NCBI GenBank assembly: GCA_009731375.1
Contig: BJOX01000021.1
Span: 11,419 to 75,418 of the forward strand
DNA: 64,000 bases
Direction: 5' to 3'
Source: Paulinella micropora
Lineage: Eukaryota > Cercozoa > Imbricatea > Euglyphida
Under the pieces are notes generated by a model, which was given only the letters and a program-made list of their open reading frames with translations, ran no database searches and was not told where the DNA came from. Shown one piece after another: positions 50,801-63,851 of this stretch; the first letter of the stretch is position 1, and every line of letters begins with the position of its first letter. A program made the position numbers and the translations under genes.

Positions 50801-51930
50801 AGTGGAAGGTTCAAGTTAGAATTTTGGATAAGTTGCATGCCCAGCCATGGGCAAAGCCACCTGATAGGGAAGCGAAAATACGGAACCTAACTTTTATTTC
50901 GGAAGAGGAACGACTGCAGCTTCCCCGCATTATTTTTGATAATGATCAGCCGATACCGCATCCGCCATGGAGAGGTGCTCGGGAGCTGACTCAGCAGGAA
51001 CGCCTTCATCAGGACCTTGCTTTCCAGCCTGCTGAACAGGCATGGAAGAAAGTTGAAACTATTTTACTGACTGTCCAAGGCCAAAAGCAGCTGGAAGACC
51101 TAAAAATCGTCAAAAAAAACTTTATTGCGTGGATGAGGGAACACGACCTTCCTCACTGGTATTTTGATTATGAAGGTAAGAAGAAAGAACTCAAAAAACC
51201 AGATGTGATTAAGGCAGTTTGGGATCACTTCCAGGTGTGCAATTGCAACCTCGAAGATGATAGCAATAGTCAAGAGGAAAGTGGCAATCAAGGCCAGGGA
51301 CGTAGTCATGGTCGAGGAAGACGCGGTCGCGGAGCACGCGGTGGGGGTCGGGGTCGCGGTCAGGTTCGTCGTAATGGAGCACGCGGTCAGGCTCGTGGTA
51401 GTGGAGCACGCGGTCGGGCTCGCGGTCGTCAACCGCGCGGTCGTGGTCAGAGACGCGGAGTTCGAGCGCGCGGAAGTAGTCAGGTTGCACGTGAGAGGTA
51501 TGGCAGTGACCGCGCGCTCCATTACCAGAGACAGAATGCGAAAAAAAGGAGAAGAACTAGCAGTGAAGAAGAAGAAGAAGAAGAAGAAGAAGAAGAAGAA
51601 GAAGAAGAAGAAGAAGAGGAGGAGGAGGAGGAAGAAGAAGAAGAAGAAGAAGAAGAAGAAGAACAGCAACAACAAGAGTGTGGAGAACAGAAGGAGCAAG
51701 AACAAGCAGCTGTAGCAGAGCAAGAAGAAGAAGAAGATGATGATGATGATGATGGAGACATAGAAGAAAGCAGCAACAGAAAAAAGCGTCGTGTGATGAA
51801 AGATTCAGACACAAGTTCAGAATCAGACTTTTCAATTGACGCTGCAGAAGTCAGAGCTTGTGTTAGAAGAAACTATGGTGGACAGTTTAGGCAGCTAAAA
51901 GAACTAGAACGCCGTGCAGCACGTCTTTGA
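47897..51930 (+). CDS. Element C transposase-like gene (DUF7869-like) with RG-rich and acidic tail, multi-exon
   Basis: Short exons at about 47897-48453 (e.g. GSDIQRAVDICLNLG, MEEHFESVSGAATDFQNQ), then 48507-48560 and a main part from 48625. Landmarks: RPAAFKHWLGMTYARLE, CNLWVDTRDVITER, MWMRIHGVGMPML, VWRNDFKNVKPI, an intron 49491-49543, DDICTLLAAECIE, LNLECDGAGDNTGVTTLAFL (about 50000) and HHGYSSDDQKFRTI (about 50110), which match the DN and GHT..D motifs of DUF7869/RNase-H-like proteins; then YYNRPLQLRF, an intron 50491-50568, and a conserved C-terminal domain (PPWRGARELTQQERLHQDLA). It finishes with RG-rich repeats, a Glu run and a basic end. Four frame breaks, at A5 (49190), A11 (49325), A5 (50225) and T7 (50281), all sit in homopolymers, so some may be sequencing errors. 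The element A copy shares its introns. Confidence 0.7.
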
Positions 51931-51986
51931 AAATCAAAGGTTATATCTCTCACTTCGCCCCCTTATTACCTTCCCCCCGGGGGTGG

Positions 51987-52911
51987 GGGGGAGGGGGGGG
52001 GGGGCTGTCGGTGGTCGGGCCCCGGGTGTGCATTGACAATCCTGCTGCTAGTGTTCATTCAACATGTTTTCATTTTGCTTTTCCCTTTTGTGATGCAATC
52101 GACTGCAGCGGCTTGCCGCAAATACGCGTCATCGTCCCGCCAGCCTGTCGCCACGTCCAAGCCCCGTCCACCCGGTTGGTCGGGTGTCAAGCTGTCGCGC
52201 CGCGCCGCTAAGTCAACGAACTAAAGTCAAAAATAAATAGAATTCATTATTTATCTTGCTTTACTCTTACAGCTAAATACAAAACCACATTTTCAGCTGT
52301 TGTGACAGTTGCATTTTTGAGAGCAACCCCCCCCCCCCTCTTACTGCTGTCGGTGGTCAGTTGTTCATAAAATGTTTTATATTATGTTTCTTTATGTTCA
52401 TAAAATGTTTTATATTATGTTTCTTTATTTTGTGACGCAATTGTTTGCAGCTGCTTAGCAGAAATACGCATGAGCGCATTACACACTCGTCCCGCTCATC
52501 TGCAGCCACATTCCCTCCCCTCCCCCCCCCCCGGTGGTCGGGTGTCGAGCGATCGCCGCTAAGTCAATAAACCAAAGTCAAAACTAAATATAATTAATTT
52601 TTACTCTTATTTTACTCTTAAAACAAAATAGAAAAGCAGATTTGCCACCGTTGCGCATTTTGACAGATAAAATTTGGACTTCAGTAAAAATTTTGGAAGA
52701 AATCGGACGGATATCAGGTTATGTTACTTAATAAACACTAAGTCAAGTATAGACACTCAAAATGAATGGAAAAATAGTTTTTAATACATAAAAACATTAG
52801 TATTCATGAAATCGTGATGATTTCTGTTGATTTCAATACCTTGCAAAAATAGTCAAAATAGGCTGAAATTTGGTAAAAACCAAGCCTATCCTGTTTGTCC
52901 GAATTGGTTGT
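51987..52911 (-). repeat. Element C right TIR
   Basis: Inverted partner of 39394-40318, with only scattered substitutions and different lengths of the C/G runs. Confidence 0.9.
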
Positions 52912-52953
<42 letters not shown>

Positions 52954-52959
52954 GTCAGA

Positions 52960-54069
52960 ACGGTCAAAACGGCCCAGAACGGCGGAGGAAGCAATTCCCC
53001 CGCTAACTCCGAAGGTGGAAAGACCGAGGAGACCTCAAAGGCCGCAACGACGGGCCCAGTGGAGAGCAGAGGACCTGTAGCACACGGTCCGGGGAAGGCA
53101 AAACCGGAGATACTGGCTACTCCCGAGGAGTTGATAGACCCGTTGGTGTCCCTAGAAAACGGAAGTACCCCGTGGAGAGAGCACATTTCTTAGCTCTATC
53201 GGAGCTTCCCTGAGGATTCCACGGAGGTGCTTGAGGAGTCGGAGGATTCCAAGGACTCCGTTAGAGGGAACGACACGGTGTCATTGGTGACACAAGTTCG
53301 GGCAGCGGCGCCGTACAATACCCCAAAGGCCGAGAGGTTTAAGGCAGATGGGAAGGGCGCTGGCGCACGTTAAGGGGCGACTGACGCCAACTAAACCAAA
53401 GCAACTGGACTACTCGCATGATGAGGAGATGCGCACAAGTGTGCTTCGGCACCTTCGGAAGCTGGCGATGGTCATGGCTGAGCTCTACAACGAAGACATA
53501 CGAGCCGTGGGTATGGACCAGATCAACGAGGTGCAGCAACTCATCACCAAAGTTGCAGAGAAGTGGTTATGGAGGAGAGACGAACGCAAGGAGGGCGTAC
53601 TCCCCCAAGACGCTGTGTCAGGTCAACTCATCCCAGGGGCAGCGTCGAGCCCGGGAAAGCAGCAAGCGGAGGTGGAGCTTGAACTGGGACGGGACCTAGT
53701 AAGCGAAAAGGAAAGAATACGGCGTTTGGAAGTGATAATGGAACAACAGGAGGTAAACCAGAATCGGGTGGCGTGGCCGCCAAAGTGGGGGACGACCAAA
53801 GGGACCTACAGGACTTCGAGGAGAGATGGCAGGAGTACGTGGGATTGCTGTACCGTTGGTCGACTGGTTGGCCTTTTCCCTACAATAAACCGAGGTTCCC
53901 CGCGCACTGGAACCCTAAGCCCTGGAGAATAGCCGGGGGTTGGGAGAAGCGTCCTAAGCCTTATTGGTTGCGGCCGCTAGGGGGAGGCGACATGCCCGAG
54001 CATGTGGTGGTCTATGCTGAAAGGGTTCAAGGGGAGCCTGAACAAGTCCAGGAAGAGGAAATAGAATGA
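52960..54069 (+). pseudogene. Retrotransposon gag-like region, frame-broken
   Basis: Frames 52960-53193 (PEELIDPLVSLENGSTPWRE), 53348 to about 53790 (KGRLTPTKPKQLDYSHDEEM, VLRHLRKLAMVMAELYNEDI, then an acidic helix) and 53773-54069 (DLQDFEERWQEYVGLLYRWS, YNKPRFPAHWNPKPWR) run into one another with frame changes. There is no zinc knuckle. Position directly before the protease motif supports gag. The 5' LTR is absent: element C lies directly upstream. Confidence 0.5.
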
Positions 54070-54112
54070 TGCTCAACCGAGCGCTGATGGGACGGGATCG
54101 GCGAGGGGCGAC

Positions 54113-54492
54113 GTGACCACGCAAGTACCGGACCCCATCTTGGACTCGGGGGCGGTGTCAGACATGGCTCCACCTAGCTACCAGGAGTTCATGAACGAAG
54201 TAAAGCGCGAAGTGAAGGAGTTCAGCGCCATGGGGGGGACCGCACGGATGGAAGCGCATGGGAACTACAAACTACCCACCCTAAGAGGGGATGGCCGGAC
54301 GGGAATATGCCTCTCAAGGAGGTATGGGTAGGAGAGCATCTTACGGAGTTGCTTCTGTCGGGACCAAAGCTAATGTTAGACGGCTATACTTTGGTGCTAC
54401 GAAAGGATTCGCCCTACCAGGGCGGTGGTCCCAGACGTGAAAGAGGAAGCGAAGGGCGCACTACTGTACTTCAGACCATGAAGACTCAGTGA
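54113..54492 (+). pseudogene. Retropepsin-like protease / pre-integrase segment
   Basis: DPILDSGAVSDMAPPSYQEF has the DSGA active-site motif of Copia-type proteases. After a frame change near 54305 comes VWVGEHLTELLLSGPKLMLD, which matches the L..V.yvP.L..NLLS...L...G stretch before a Copia integrase. Confidence 0.55.
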
Positions 54493-55954
54493 TCCGGTTT
54501 CAATCCGGCTCTACAGAGGAACAGCAAGCGGCCTTTTGGACTACCAACAAGGTGCAAAAGAAGGAGTGGGACATGGGGCTACCACATCGTATCTTTCATG
54601 ATCCCGCTGCCGCTAAGTTGCAAGCTATTGCCAAAGCGCATGACGTGAAATTAGTAAACGTCAACAAGGACGTTAGTAAGGAGTGTCCGCAGTGCCCGGC
54701 AGGCGGCGCACAGAAGCAGCCTCATCGATCGAATGCTCATGGTAGTACTACGCGCATGAAGGGGACGGGTGAGGGTTGGTCAGTGGACACCTCGGCCCTA
54801 CTGGCTCGACCACTATTCAATGGCGAACGGTGTCTCATGGCAATGGTGGAGGACTCCGTGGGGTACACCAACTTGGAGCTGCTAATGCAGAAAGCCGACA
54901 TTGCGGCTATCCTTAAGGATTGCCACTTTTGTCAACTATCGCACGCCCGCCTCACACTTAATCATGGCCGCTATAAGCATAGATCATGTTCATGTAGGCA
55001 TAGATCATGTTCATGTAGACATAGAAGGCGTACTCGAGCAGTACGTATAGTTAACACGTACTGCTCATTCGCAGGTTACCTACTGTTTATTCCAGTCGTT
55101 TCCACCACTGCTGAGGAGACTGTTGAAACCATTCTCGCCCGATGGGATTGCCTTTTCGGTTTTCCCGAGGCCATCCTGTCTGACGATCATGGATCTTTCC
55201 GTGGCAATTTTGCCAAGGCCTTCTGCAGCATGGCTGGAATCGAGTGGCCCACCACTGCGCCATACTCTCACCATCAGTCAGGCATGGTAGAACGCAGGCA
55301 TCAAAGCTTCCGCCGCGCTATCCAGGCACTCGCAGATAAAGACAAGAAGACTTGGCCTAAGGCCATGCCAGCCCTGTCGTTCTCGCAGAACACTTACGTC
55401 TCCACCGCCACCGGCGTATCCGCTTTTGAAGGTATGATGGCTCGCCAGCCACGTACATCTATCGATATCTTCGATTCCCCCGACGTCATCGCTGAACGCG
55501 CGGCTCGATCAACCGCCGCAATGACTAAGTCTAGCTCGACGACCGTCCAGACATCGGACCAACTCGACACTCTCCGCTTAGCTCGCATTGCTGTCACGGC
55601 GTATGTCAAGGAATACGCTCCTTCACGAGCAAGGCTGCCAACGAACAGAAGAACAGACAACGGCGACGCAACTTAGCTACCCGATTGGAAGGTAGGTGAC
55701 CGAGTCACCGTATATCGCCCCAAGCAATCAACCAAAGGTATTCCCGCCTCCTCTGTTCTTCAACACGGCGGCCCGTACATTATATTGAAAAAACCTTCCA
55801 ATAACACCTTTCGCCTCCGGCACGAGCACACCAACAAGATCCTCCCCAAAATTGATATTGCACACATCAGTTCCTACACGGCCCCAACCGATCTGGCTCA
55901 GGCCATCGACCCGGTCCAGGATCAGGAACACAATGACGACCAGAAGGACTAATA
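54489..55954 (+). pseudogene. Integrase ORF, Copia-like start joined to a Gypsy-like core and C-terminus, one in-frame TAG
   Basis: 54489-54920 reads like a Copia pre-integrase zinc finger and core start (LPHRIFHDPAAAKLQAIAKA, CPQCPAGG, GWSVDTSALL, MAMVEDSVGYTNLELLMQKA). From about 54921 a second integrase starts at its zinc finger (CHFCQLSHAR), then a Gypsy-type rve core: FGFPEAILSDDHGSF, APYSHHQSGMVERRHQSFRR, giving two of the DDE residues. The TAG at 55674-55676 is followed in frame by WKVGDRVTVYRPKQSTKGIP and GGPYIILKKPSNNTFRLRH, a Gypsy integrase C-terminal domain, stopping near 55952. A short direct repeat (AGATCATGTTCATGTA, about 54980-55020) interrupts the core before FAGYLLFIPVVSTTAEETVE. 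No reverse transcriptase is present. Confidence 0.72.
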
Positions 55955-55970
55955 GTATGTCGTTGGTTAG

Positions 55971-56315
55971 GTGATAGCCTTCATCAACGATGGCTTGCTC
56001 AAGTTAGGGATGATCATGGACGAAGATCCCACGGACGATCGCGACGACTTCCGCGTCCACCAGCTTGGCATCACTTCGCTGTCAAACATGCTGTACCGCC
56101 CAATCTACGTGGAGCTGATTACGCACCCGGACGGCACTGTCACGGAAGGCCCGACGCATCTCCAGTGGACCAAGCCTCTCAACTCCTGGAAGAAGATGAC
56201 ACTCGACAGCGAGAATGATCAGGTCGTTCACCGCGATTATAATATTCAGTTCAAGCCCAGCTCCAACTCCAGGAACAAGGGCTTGATCATTCCCGAACAG
56301 CTCAAACGTTTATGA
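55971..56315 (+). CDS. Small unrecognised ORF after the integrase
   Basis: 114 residues: LLKLGMIMDEDPTDDRDDFR, MLYRPIYVELITHPDGTVTE, WTKPLNSWKKMTLDSENDQV. Composition looks protein-like. Its place after the integrase suggests a retroelement-encoded extra ORF; no family recognised. Confidence 0.4.
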   Translation: MIAFINDGLLKLGMIMDEDPTDDRDDFRVHQLGITSLSNMLYRPIYVELITHPDGTVTEGPTHLQWTKPLNSWKKMTLDSENDQVVHRDYNIQFKPSSNSRNKGLIIPEQLKRL

Positions 56316-56450
56316 AAACCTTACGACGGTAAGACATACGATTTTCACGTCTTCAAGATGAGATCGAAGTAGACTCTCAAATGGTTTTTGCTTTTAGACT
56401 CCCGACGGACTCTATCTCCTTTCCCACTTCATATACCACCCAACAAGTTA

Positions 56451-56904
56451 GTATTTTCTACAGGCTTGTACGATAGTCATATTCACATATTTTGAACTGG
56501 CATTAGCTCAGGCAGGTCACACAATGCTATTTACTGCTTTGAACACGTAGTGATATACATAGTGTTGGCCCTACGCTCCTTTCATGATGTATGATTGGGT
56601 ACACTATATCCGTCCTGCCTCTGCATGTTGATACTACCTTGTCAATGCGTTGACACAAGTACGCACTCACATATCGTGTATTTTCTACAGGCTTGTACGA
56701 TAGTCATATTCACATATTTTGAACTGGCATTAGCTCAGGCAGGTCACACAATGCTATTTACTGCTTTGAACACGTAGTGATATGCATAGTGTTGGCCCTA
56801 CGCTCCTTTCATGATGTATGATTGGGTACACTATATCCGTCCTGCCTCTGCATGTTGATACTACCTTGTCAATGCGTTGACACAAGTACGCACTCACATA
56901 TCGT
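56451..56904 (+). repeat. Perfect-looking 227-bp tandem duplication
   Basis: Units 56451-56677 and 56678-56904 differ at one visible place (GATATACATAG versus GATATGCATAG). It lies in the untranslated region of the retroelement, before the purine tract. Confidence 0.9.
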
Positions 56905-57028
56905 GCATTGATCTACATCTGCAATCTTTTTTTTGATTCATTTTCTTTTTATACTTATTTACATATCAATTGGTCAATCATCTGTTACGATTCGTTTCGA
57001 TCGCAACTCCAACCTACCGTTATGGTCT

Positions 57029-57036
57029 GGGGGGGT
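57029..57036 (+). other. Possible polypurine tract and 3' LTR start
   Basis: CTGGGGGGG followed directly by TGAGTTATCGGACTG, the usual arrangement of a polypurine tract and a TG-starting 3' LTR. No second LTR copy is in the window, so this is unconfirmed. Confidence 0.35.
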
Positions 57037-57039
57037 GAG

Positions 57040-58020
57040 TTATCGGACTGAATACCGTACCGGACCGAAACATTAATATTGTGTTAAACTTTCTTCAAGT
57101 TTTTACTTCAAGTTTACACTTCTATTTTTAGTTCCGTTACTTCATTTTTCCATTTATTTATCAACTGTCATAACTTGTAGTTGTTACGTTTTTAACTGCC
57201 GTTAACAAACGAATTTATTTCCCTTTACCAGCTAGCTTTTTAAAAAAGCTTGACTATTGCCTTTTTCCCATATTTGAAATTTTATTTCCCTGGACCGCTT
57301 TTTCCGGTTCCCAGTCAATACACTCCAGGTAAAATGGTAAAACAAGTTATAAGTCAGTTAAAGTGGCAATACTTAATACATTTGGAGTACTTCATTTTCT
57401 CCGAGTCAGACTGACTTGAACAACTCCGAAACCGCTACACAACTCGTATTCCACTTGAAATATTCTCGTTAGTTCTCAGACTTTGTATTGTTTCACAAGG
57501 GACAATTAGTCTGTCAAGCAAGTGTACTAAATAAACTGGAATGACCATCCCAGCATCTTTTGGTACCTTGACTGTTCTCGGAAGTATTTTGAGATCAAAT
57601 GACAGCAGTGTGTGTATTCATTTGAATGCAGGTTGGTAATTTCCTCACAGGAGGGTAGTCAAGACTTACATTTTACGCGAACACTTTTAATACGAGATTA
57701 TTAATACTTGTCACTACCGGTAGCAGGAATAAGCGGGAAGCGTAAGAAGAAGATGGAGTGATATCAAGAGATGATATTAATACAAGAAGAGAAAAAATGA
57801 TAAACCCCTGTTATTAAATGAATATTCTTGAAAATGAAGTGTGTACAAAAGAAAAAAAAAGAAAAAAAAAGCAGAAGTAGTCGAGTCGTTGTTCCAGTTC
57901 AAGTTCCAGTCACTGACTCAAGAGTCCCGATCAGACACGGTCAGTGACTCCTTATTCTGAGTAACCGCACTGTTATTTTCAGGAATAGTTATTTATTGAC
58001 AGGGGTTTACCAGACCGCGA
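57040..58020. other. No gene recognised; candidate 3' LTR and flank
   Basis: AT-rich unique DNA with a poly-A-like stretch at 57850-57872. LTR end not identified. Confidence 0.45.
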
Positions 58021-58025
58021 GTGAC

Positions 58026-58327
58026 CGTGCTCGCCCCTTTGCAGAGTTTAATTGGGTTTAGAGGTAGGGTTGCCAGAGTTGAGTAAGGGCTAGGTTCAAG
58101 GTTTGTTAAGTATAAGGGCTGGTTTTTGAGTAGAGTAAGAGTTTGTAAGTGCGATCGTTCTCCAGGGCTTGTGAGGTAAGCTCACGACGAAGGTTCTGAA
58201 TGGGAAGCTTGTGGTATTGAATTGGTTTTGGTTGTGTAGTAACGGATGTAGGCAGGCTAAAGTGGAAGGATAAATAGTACAGCCAGTGGGAAGAATACAA
58301 GTTGATTTAGGCAAAAAAGGAAAATGC
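58026..58327 (+). repeat. ~300-bp direct repeat, copy 1
   Basis: From CCGTGCTCGCCCCTTTGCAG to AGGCAAAAAAGGAAAATGCT. Copy 2 is 59421-60172, interrupted by a poly-C/N gap. It could be a short LTR pair or a segmental duplication. Confidence 0.8.
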
Positions 58328-59129
58328 TCGAGTAAAAAGGAATTTTCCAGTGGACCTGGGGTCAGAAAATACTGGTAAAAAGTAAAAAGGAAGATATATT
58401 GGAAAAAATTGTATCGTATTACATGCCAACTGAGAATTGTCGGTTCCTCGATAAGTCGGTTACGAAGTGAAGTTTAGGTTAGGTACCTAGAGTATGGGTG
58501 GAGATCCTCATGAATCGGAGCAGTGTTAAAGTTCCTTGTGAAAAAATATAGTTTGTCATGAAGTTTATAGTAATTGGAGTAGAGGTAAAGTCCTTCTAGG
58601 CCAGTGTGGCAGAAATTTGGTGAGTGGCTATACGGAAAACGTCCAGGTTTGGAGTTGGGACAGTGATACAGTATTTTTTGAAGGAATTAGTAATCGAAGT
58701 AGATTTATAGTTCCATGAGCACGTTATTAGTCCCCCGGCTAGTTAGGCAGGGAGCCTGTAGGGCGGGCGGAACAGAAAGTATAGTTTAGGGTAAATATAT
58801 GATAAGAAGGTTAGATAGGGTTGGATAGGGTAATGGACAATACAGCCAGATGTGCAGACAGTGCTAGCTGCAGGATCAAGCGTAGAGTTTGGAGTTTGTA
58901 GTTTAGAGTTTGTAGTTTGGAGTTTGTAGTTTAGAGTTTGGAGTTTGGAATTTGTAAATCAGAGCGCTATCATGATGCTCCGTGCTTGGATGTTGGGGGA
59001 TTGCAGAAAACACAATTGCCAAGAGCTCAGGCGCAAGAAAAGAAGAAGGGCTCATCCAACTTGAAGGAACGACGTATACGAACTCGTCTTCGGGTATGGT
59101 GAGACAAAGGGAAGATCATGCGGTAGATT
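58328..59129. other. No gene recognised
   Basis: Unique DNA between the two direct-repeat copies, with a short GTTTGGAGTTTGTAGTTTAGA-type repeat at 58885-58955. Confidence 0.5.
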
Positions 59130-59415
59130 ACACTAGAAAGCAGGGGGGACATGTTGGTTGGCTGCTAGGTTGCTGGCGACGCAGGCAGGGTGATCTTGAT
59201 GTTGGTTGGTTGCTTGGTTGCTGGCGACGCAGGTAGGGTGATCTTGTTTCAGGACACGACGCAGAAAAAAACCCCCTGCCAAGAATGCAGGCGCGAAGAA
59301 AGAAGAAGGGTTCATCCAAGGAACGATGGAGCAGCGAAAGGAAAGACCATGTAACAGAGCACATGAGAAAGCAGGGGGGCGTGTTGATTGGTTACTTGGT
59401 TGTTGGCGACGCAGG
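59130..59415. repeat. GGTTGCTGGCGACGCAGGCAGG minisatellite
   Basis: TTGGTTGCT.GGTTGCTGGCGACGCAGG occurs at about 59154, 59205 and 59390. The block GCGMGAAGAAAAGAAGAAGG..TCATCCAA also occurs twice (59028, 59291). Confidence 0.7.
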
Positions 59416-59420
59416 CAGGG

Positions 59421-60172
59421 AGACCGTGCTAACCCCTTTGCAGAATTTAATTGGGTTTAGAGGTAGGGTTGCCAGAGTTGAGTAAGGGCTAGGTTCAAGG
59501 TTTGTTAAGTATAAGTGCTGGTTTTTGAGTAGAGTAAGGGTTTGTAGGTGCAATCGTTCTCTAGGGCTTGTGAGGTAAGCTCACGACGAAGGTTCTGAAT
59601 GGGAAGCTTGTCACCCCCCCCCCCCCCCCCCCCCCCCCCCCCNNNNNNNNNNNNNNNNNNNNNNNNNNNNNNNNNNNNNNNNNNNNNNNNNNNNNNNNNN
59701 NNNNNNNNNNNNNNNNNNNNNNNNNNNNNNNNNNNNNNNNNNNNNNNNNNNNNNNNNNNNNNNNNNNNNNNNNNNNNNNNNNNNNNNNNNNNNNNNNNNN
59801 NNNNNNNNNNNNNNNNNNNNNNNNNNNNNNNNNNNNNNNNNNNNNNNNNNNNNNNNNNNNNNNNNNNNNNNNNNNNNNNNNNNNNNNNNNNNNNNNNNNN
59901 NNNNNNNNNNNNNNNNNNNNNNNNNNNNNNNNNNNNNNNNNNNNNNNNNNNNNNNNNNNNNNNNNNNNNNNNNNNNNNNNNNNNNNNNNNNNNNNNNNNN
60001 NNNNNNNNNNNNNNNNNNNNNNNNNNNNNNNNNNNCCCCCCCCCCCCCCCCCCCCCGGTATTGAATTGGTTTTGGTTGTGTAGTAACGGATGTAGGCAGG
60101 CTAAAGTGGAAGGATAAATAATACAGCCAATGGGAAGAATACAAGTTCATTTAGGCAAAAAAGGAAAATGCT
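59421..60172 (+). repeat. ~300-bp direct repeat, copy 2 (interrupted by gap)
   Basis: Matches 58026-58327; a poly-C run and Ns (59643-60035) replace the middle, so the gap may be an assembly artefact. Confidence 0.8.
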
Positions 60173-60176
60173 GTAA

Positions 60177-60907
60177 ACAGCCCAACTTTGTCCTCATTTT
60201 TCTCGATCAATATTAATATTTGAGATAAACATGCAGAGCACACCGTCTCGTTTATGAAGCTCTCGTCCTAATCTTTCAAATGCTGGCTTCAACACAGTCG
60301 TATCACTTCGATTGATGGAGAACGAGATCAAAGTTGGATAGTTTGCCACTTGAATTTCCTCAGTAATCATACTGAACAAGATCTAACTTGTGACGCTTCT
60401 TTCATCAAAATTTGTTATTAATGTTAATCATTGCTTGAAACTTGTTGGAATTTACGCAGCTCAGTCCTGTATTAATATCAGGATATGTACGGCTATGTCG
60501 GCCCACCCAGTATATACTTGAATGGCAATACTTACCGCTCCCGTCTGCCGGTTATCCTTGGTCTGGACATTACGGAGATCCTACTTTAGGTATTCCTCAG
60601 TCTTCATATCGTTAGAACAGTTATCTGTTATTAAATATCCTACCATCGTAACAATCTGGAGTTGCTAACGGGGTATGGAAATTATCCTACCATCGTAACA
60701 CGGCTGAGGCTGAGTATCGCATGCCAAACCTCTATTTATCTTCATGGATGATGAATTTCCCAAATGAGAATTTTCGCGCAAAAAGAGAGAAAGGAAGAAA
60801 TAATAGTAATAATGAAAAAAAACTCTCAAACAAAAAAAAAAAAAAAACTAGTAATAAGACCTGGAGATTCGGCGAGATGAAAGGTGGGATCAAGTAGAAA
60901 TGAGGTG

Positions 60908-60943
<36 letters not shown>

Positions 60944-61150
60944 GATGTCTATACAGTAAGCGCAGGATGCATGCGCACGCACCCTGCGTTCTTGCTGGGC
61001 CACTGCAGCATTTCTATACACACACACACACACACACACACAACAATAATATATTATGCGGCTATTAGCAAAAAATTAGACGTGTTTTGCGGGCGGAGCC
61101 GGCCGGGCCGACGAGCCCGCAAATCACGTCAAAATTTGGCGCGCCGCGTA
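60177..61150. other. No gene recognised
   Basis: AT-rich unique DNA, a GA run at 60908-60946 and a CA run at 61018-61041, then a GC-rich patch (61084-61150) with GCGGGC...GCCCGC. Confidence 0.5.
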
Positions 61151-61155
61151 TGTGT

Positions 61156-61198
61156 TTTTATCGGTAACCTGGCCACATTGTGGAGGTGACCGATAAAA
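61156..61198. other. Imperfect 15-bp-arm hairpin
   Basis: TTTTATCGGTAACCT and AGGTGACCGATAAAA pair at 14 of 15 positions around a 13-base loop. GACAGCTTCTGAAGCTGTC, another inverted repeat, follows at about 61240. Confidence 0.6.
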
Positions 61199-61299
61199 TA
61201 TAACACATTTTAATACTAGCTACACGTGTGTATATTTTTGACAGCTTCTGAAGCTGTCACGGTGCTCTCTCCTGTGCCCAAGGCAGCTAGCCTCCCCCA

Positions 61300-62560
<1,261 letters not shown>

Positions 62561-62614
62561 ACACACCACAACACACCTTCAGCTGGACGAGGCCTTAGGC
62601 GGGTATGGCGTATC

Positions 62615-62908
62615 AAGAATAGCCCTTGCAAAAACCCGATCAACAGTCCTAGATAGGCAGGTAGGTAGGTAGGTAGGTAGGTAGGTAGTCAGAACTTCCC
62701 ATGCAAAAACCCGACCAACAGTCCTAGATAGGTAGGTAGGTAGGTAGGTAGGTAGGTAGGTAGGTAGGTAGGTAGGTAGTAAGAATCGCCCTTGCAAAAA
62801 CCCGATCAACAGTCCTAGATAGATAGATAGGTAGGTAGGTAGGTAGGTAGGTAGGTAGGTAGGTAGTAAGAACTGCCCTTGTAAAAACCCGACCAACAGA
62901 ACTTACTT

Positions 62909-62948
<40 letters not shown>

Positions 62949-63112
62949 TATAGATAGGTAGGTAGGTAGATAGGTACTAAAAATCGCCCTTGCAAAAATT
63001 CGACCAACAACCCTAGATAGATAGATAGGTAGGTAGGTAGGTAGGTAGGTAGGTAGGTAGTGAGGTAGGTAGGTAGTAAGAACTGCCCTTGCAAAAACCC
63101 GACCAACAGAAC

Positions 63113-63175
<63 letters not shown>

Positions 63176-63370
63176 GTAGGTAGATAGGTAGATAGATAGA
63201 TAGATAGATAGATAGGTACTAAAAACCGTCCTTGCAAGAACACGACCAAAAGAGATAGATAGATAGATAGATAGATAGGTAGGTAGGTAGGTAGGTAGGT
63301 AGATAGGTAGGTAGATAGATAGATAATGACGTACTAAGAACCGCCCTCGCAAAAAACCGACCAACAGACC

Positions 63371-63421
<51 letters not shown>

Positions 63422-63583
63422 GTAGGTAGGTAGGTAGGTAGGTAGGTAGGTAGGTAGATAGATAGATAGATAGATAGATAGATCAAAAGCGTCCTTGCAA
63501 GAAGCCCATCAACAGGCCTAGATAGATAGGTATATGTATATGTATATATATATATTCATATATATAGATAGATAGATAGATAT

Positions 63584-63619
<36 letters not shown>

Positions 63620-63655
63620 AAAGCGTCCTTGCAAGTACCCCACCAGCAGGCCTAT

Positions 63656-63698
<43 letters not shown>

Positions 63699-63700
63699 TG
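62615..63700. repeat. Compound minisatellite: conserved ~33-bp core plus (GATA)n/(GGTA)n spacers, ten units
   Basis: Cores of the type CGCCCTTGCAAAAACCCGAC.AACAG.CCTAGATA lie at about 62620, 62695, 62785, 62874, 62987, 63085, 63230, 63343, 63491 and 63627. Between them are GATA, GGTA or mixed runs of variable length; further GATA/TATA runs reach 63930. Confidence 0.9.
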
Positions 63701-63819
63701 TTTGGTCTATCAGCTCTGCATACGCGAAGACATAGGCATCCATTCCAGCCCGCCACCAGTTGGGGGCTGGGATAGATAGATAGACAGATAGATAGATAGA
63801 TAAATAGATATATATATAT

Positions 63820-63851
<32 letters not shown>

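Noticed and set aside
58026-60172. The direct-repeat pair as a proven LTR element
   Set aside because: No target duplication, primer-binding site or coding sequence between the copies, and a gap in copy 2; kept only as a direct repeat.
62615-63700. Regular repeats and spacers that look like a CRISPR array
   Set aside because: Spacers are themselves tetranucleotide repeats of variable length, there are no cas genes, and the DNA is eukaryotic.
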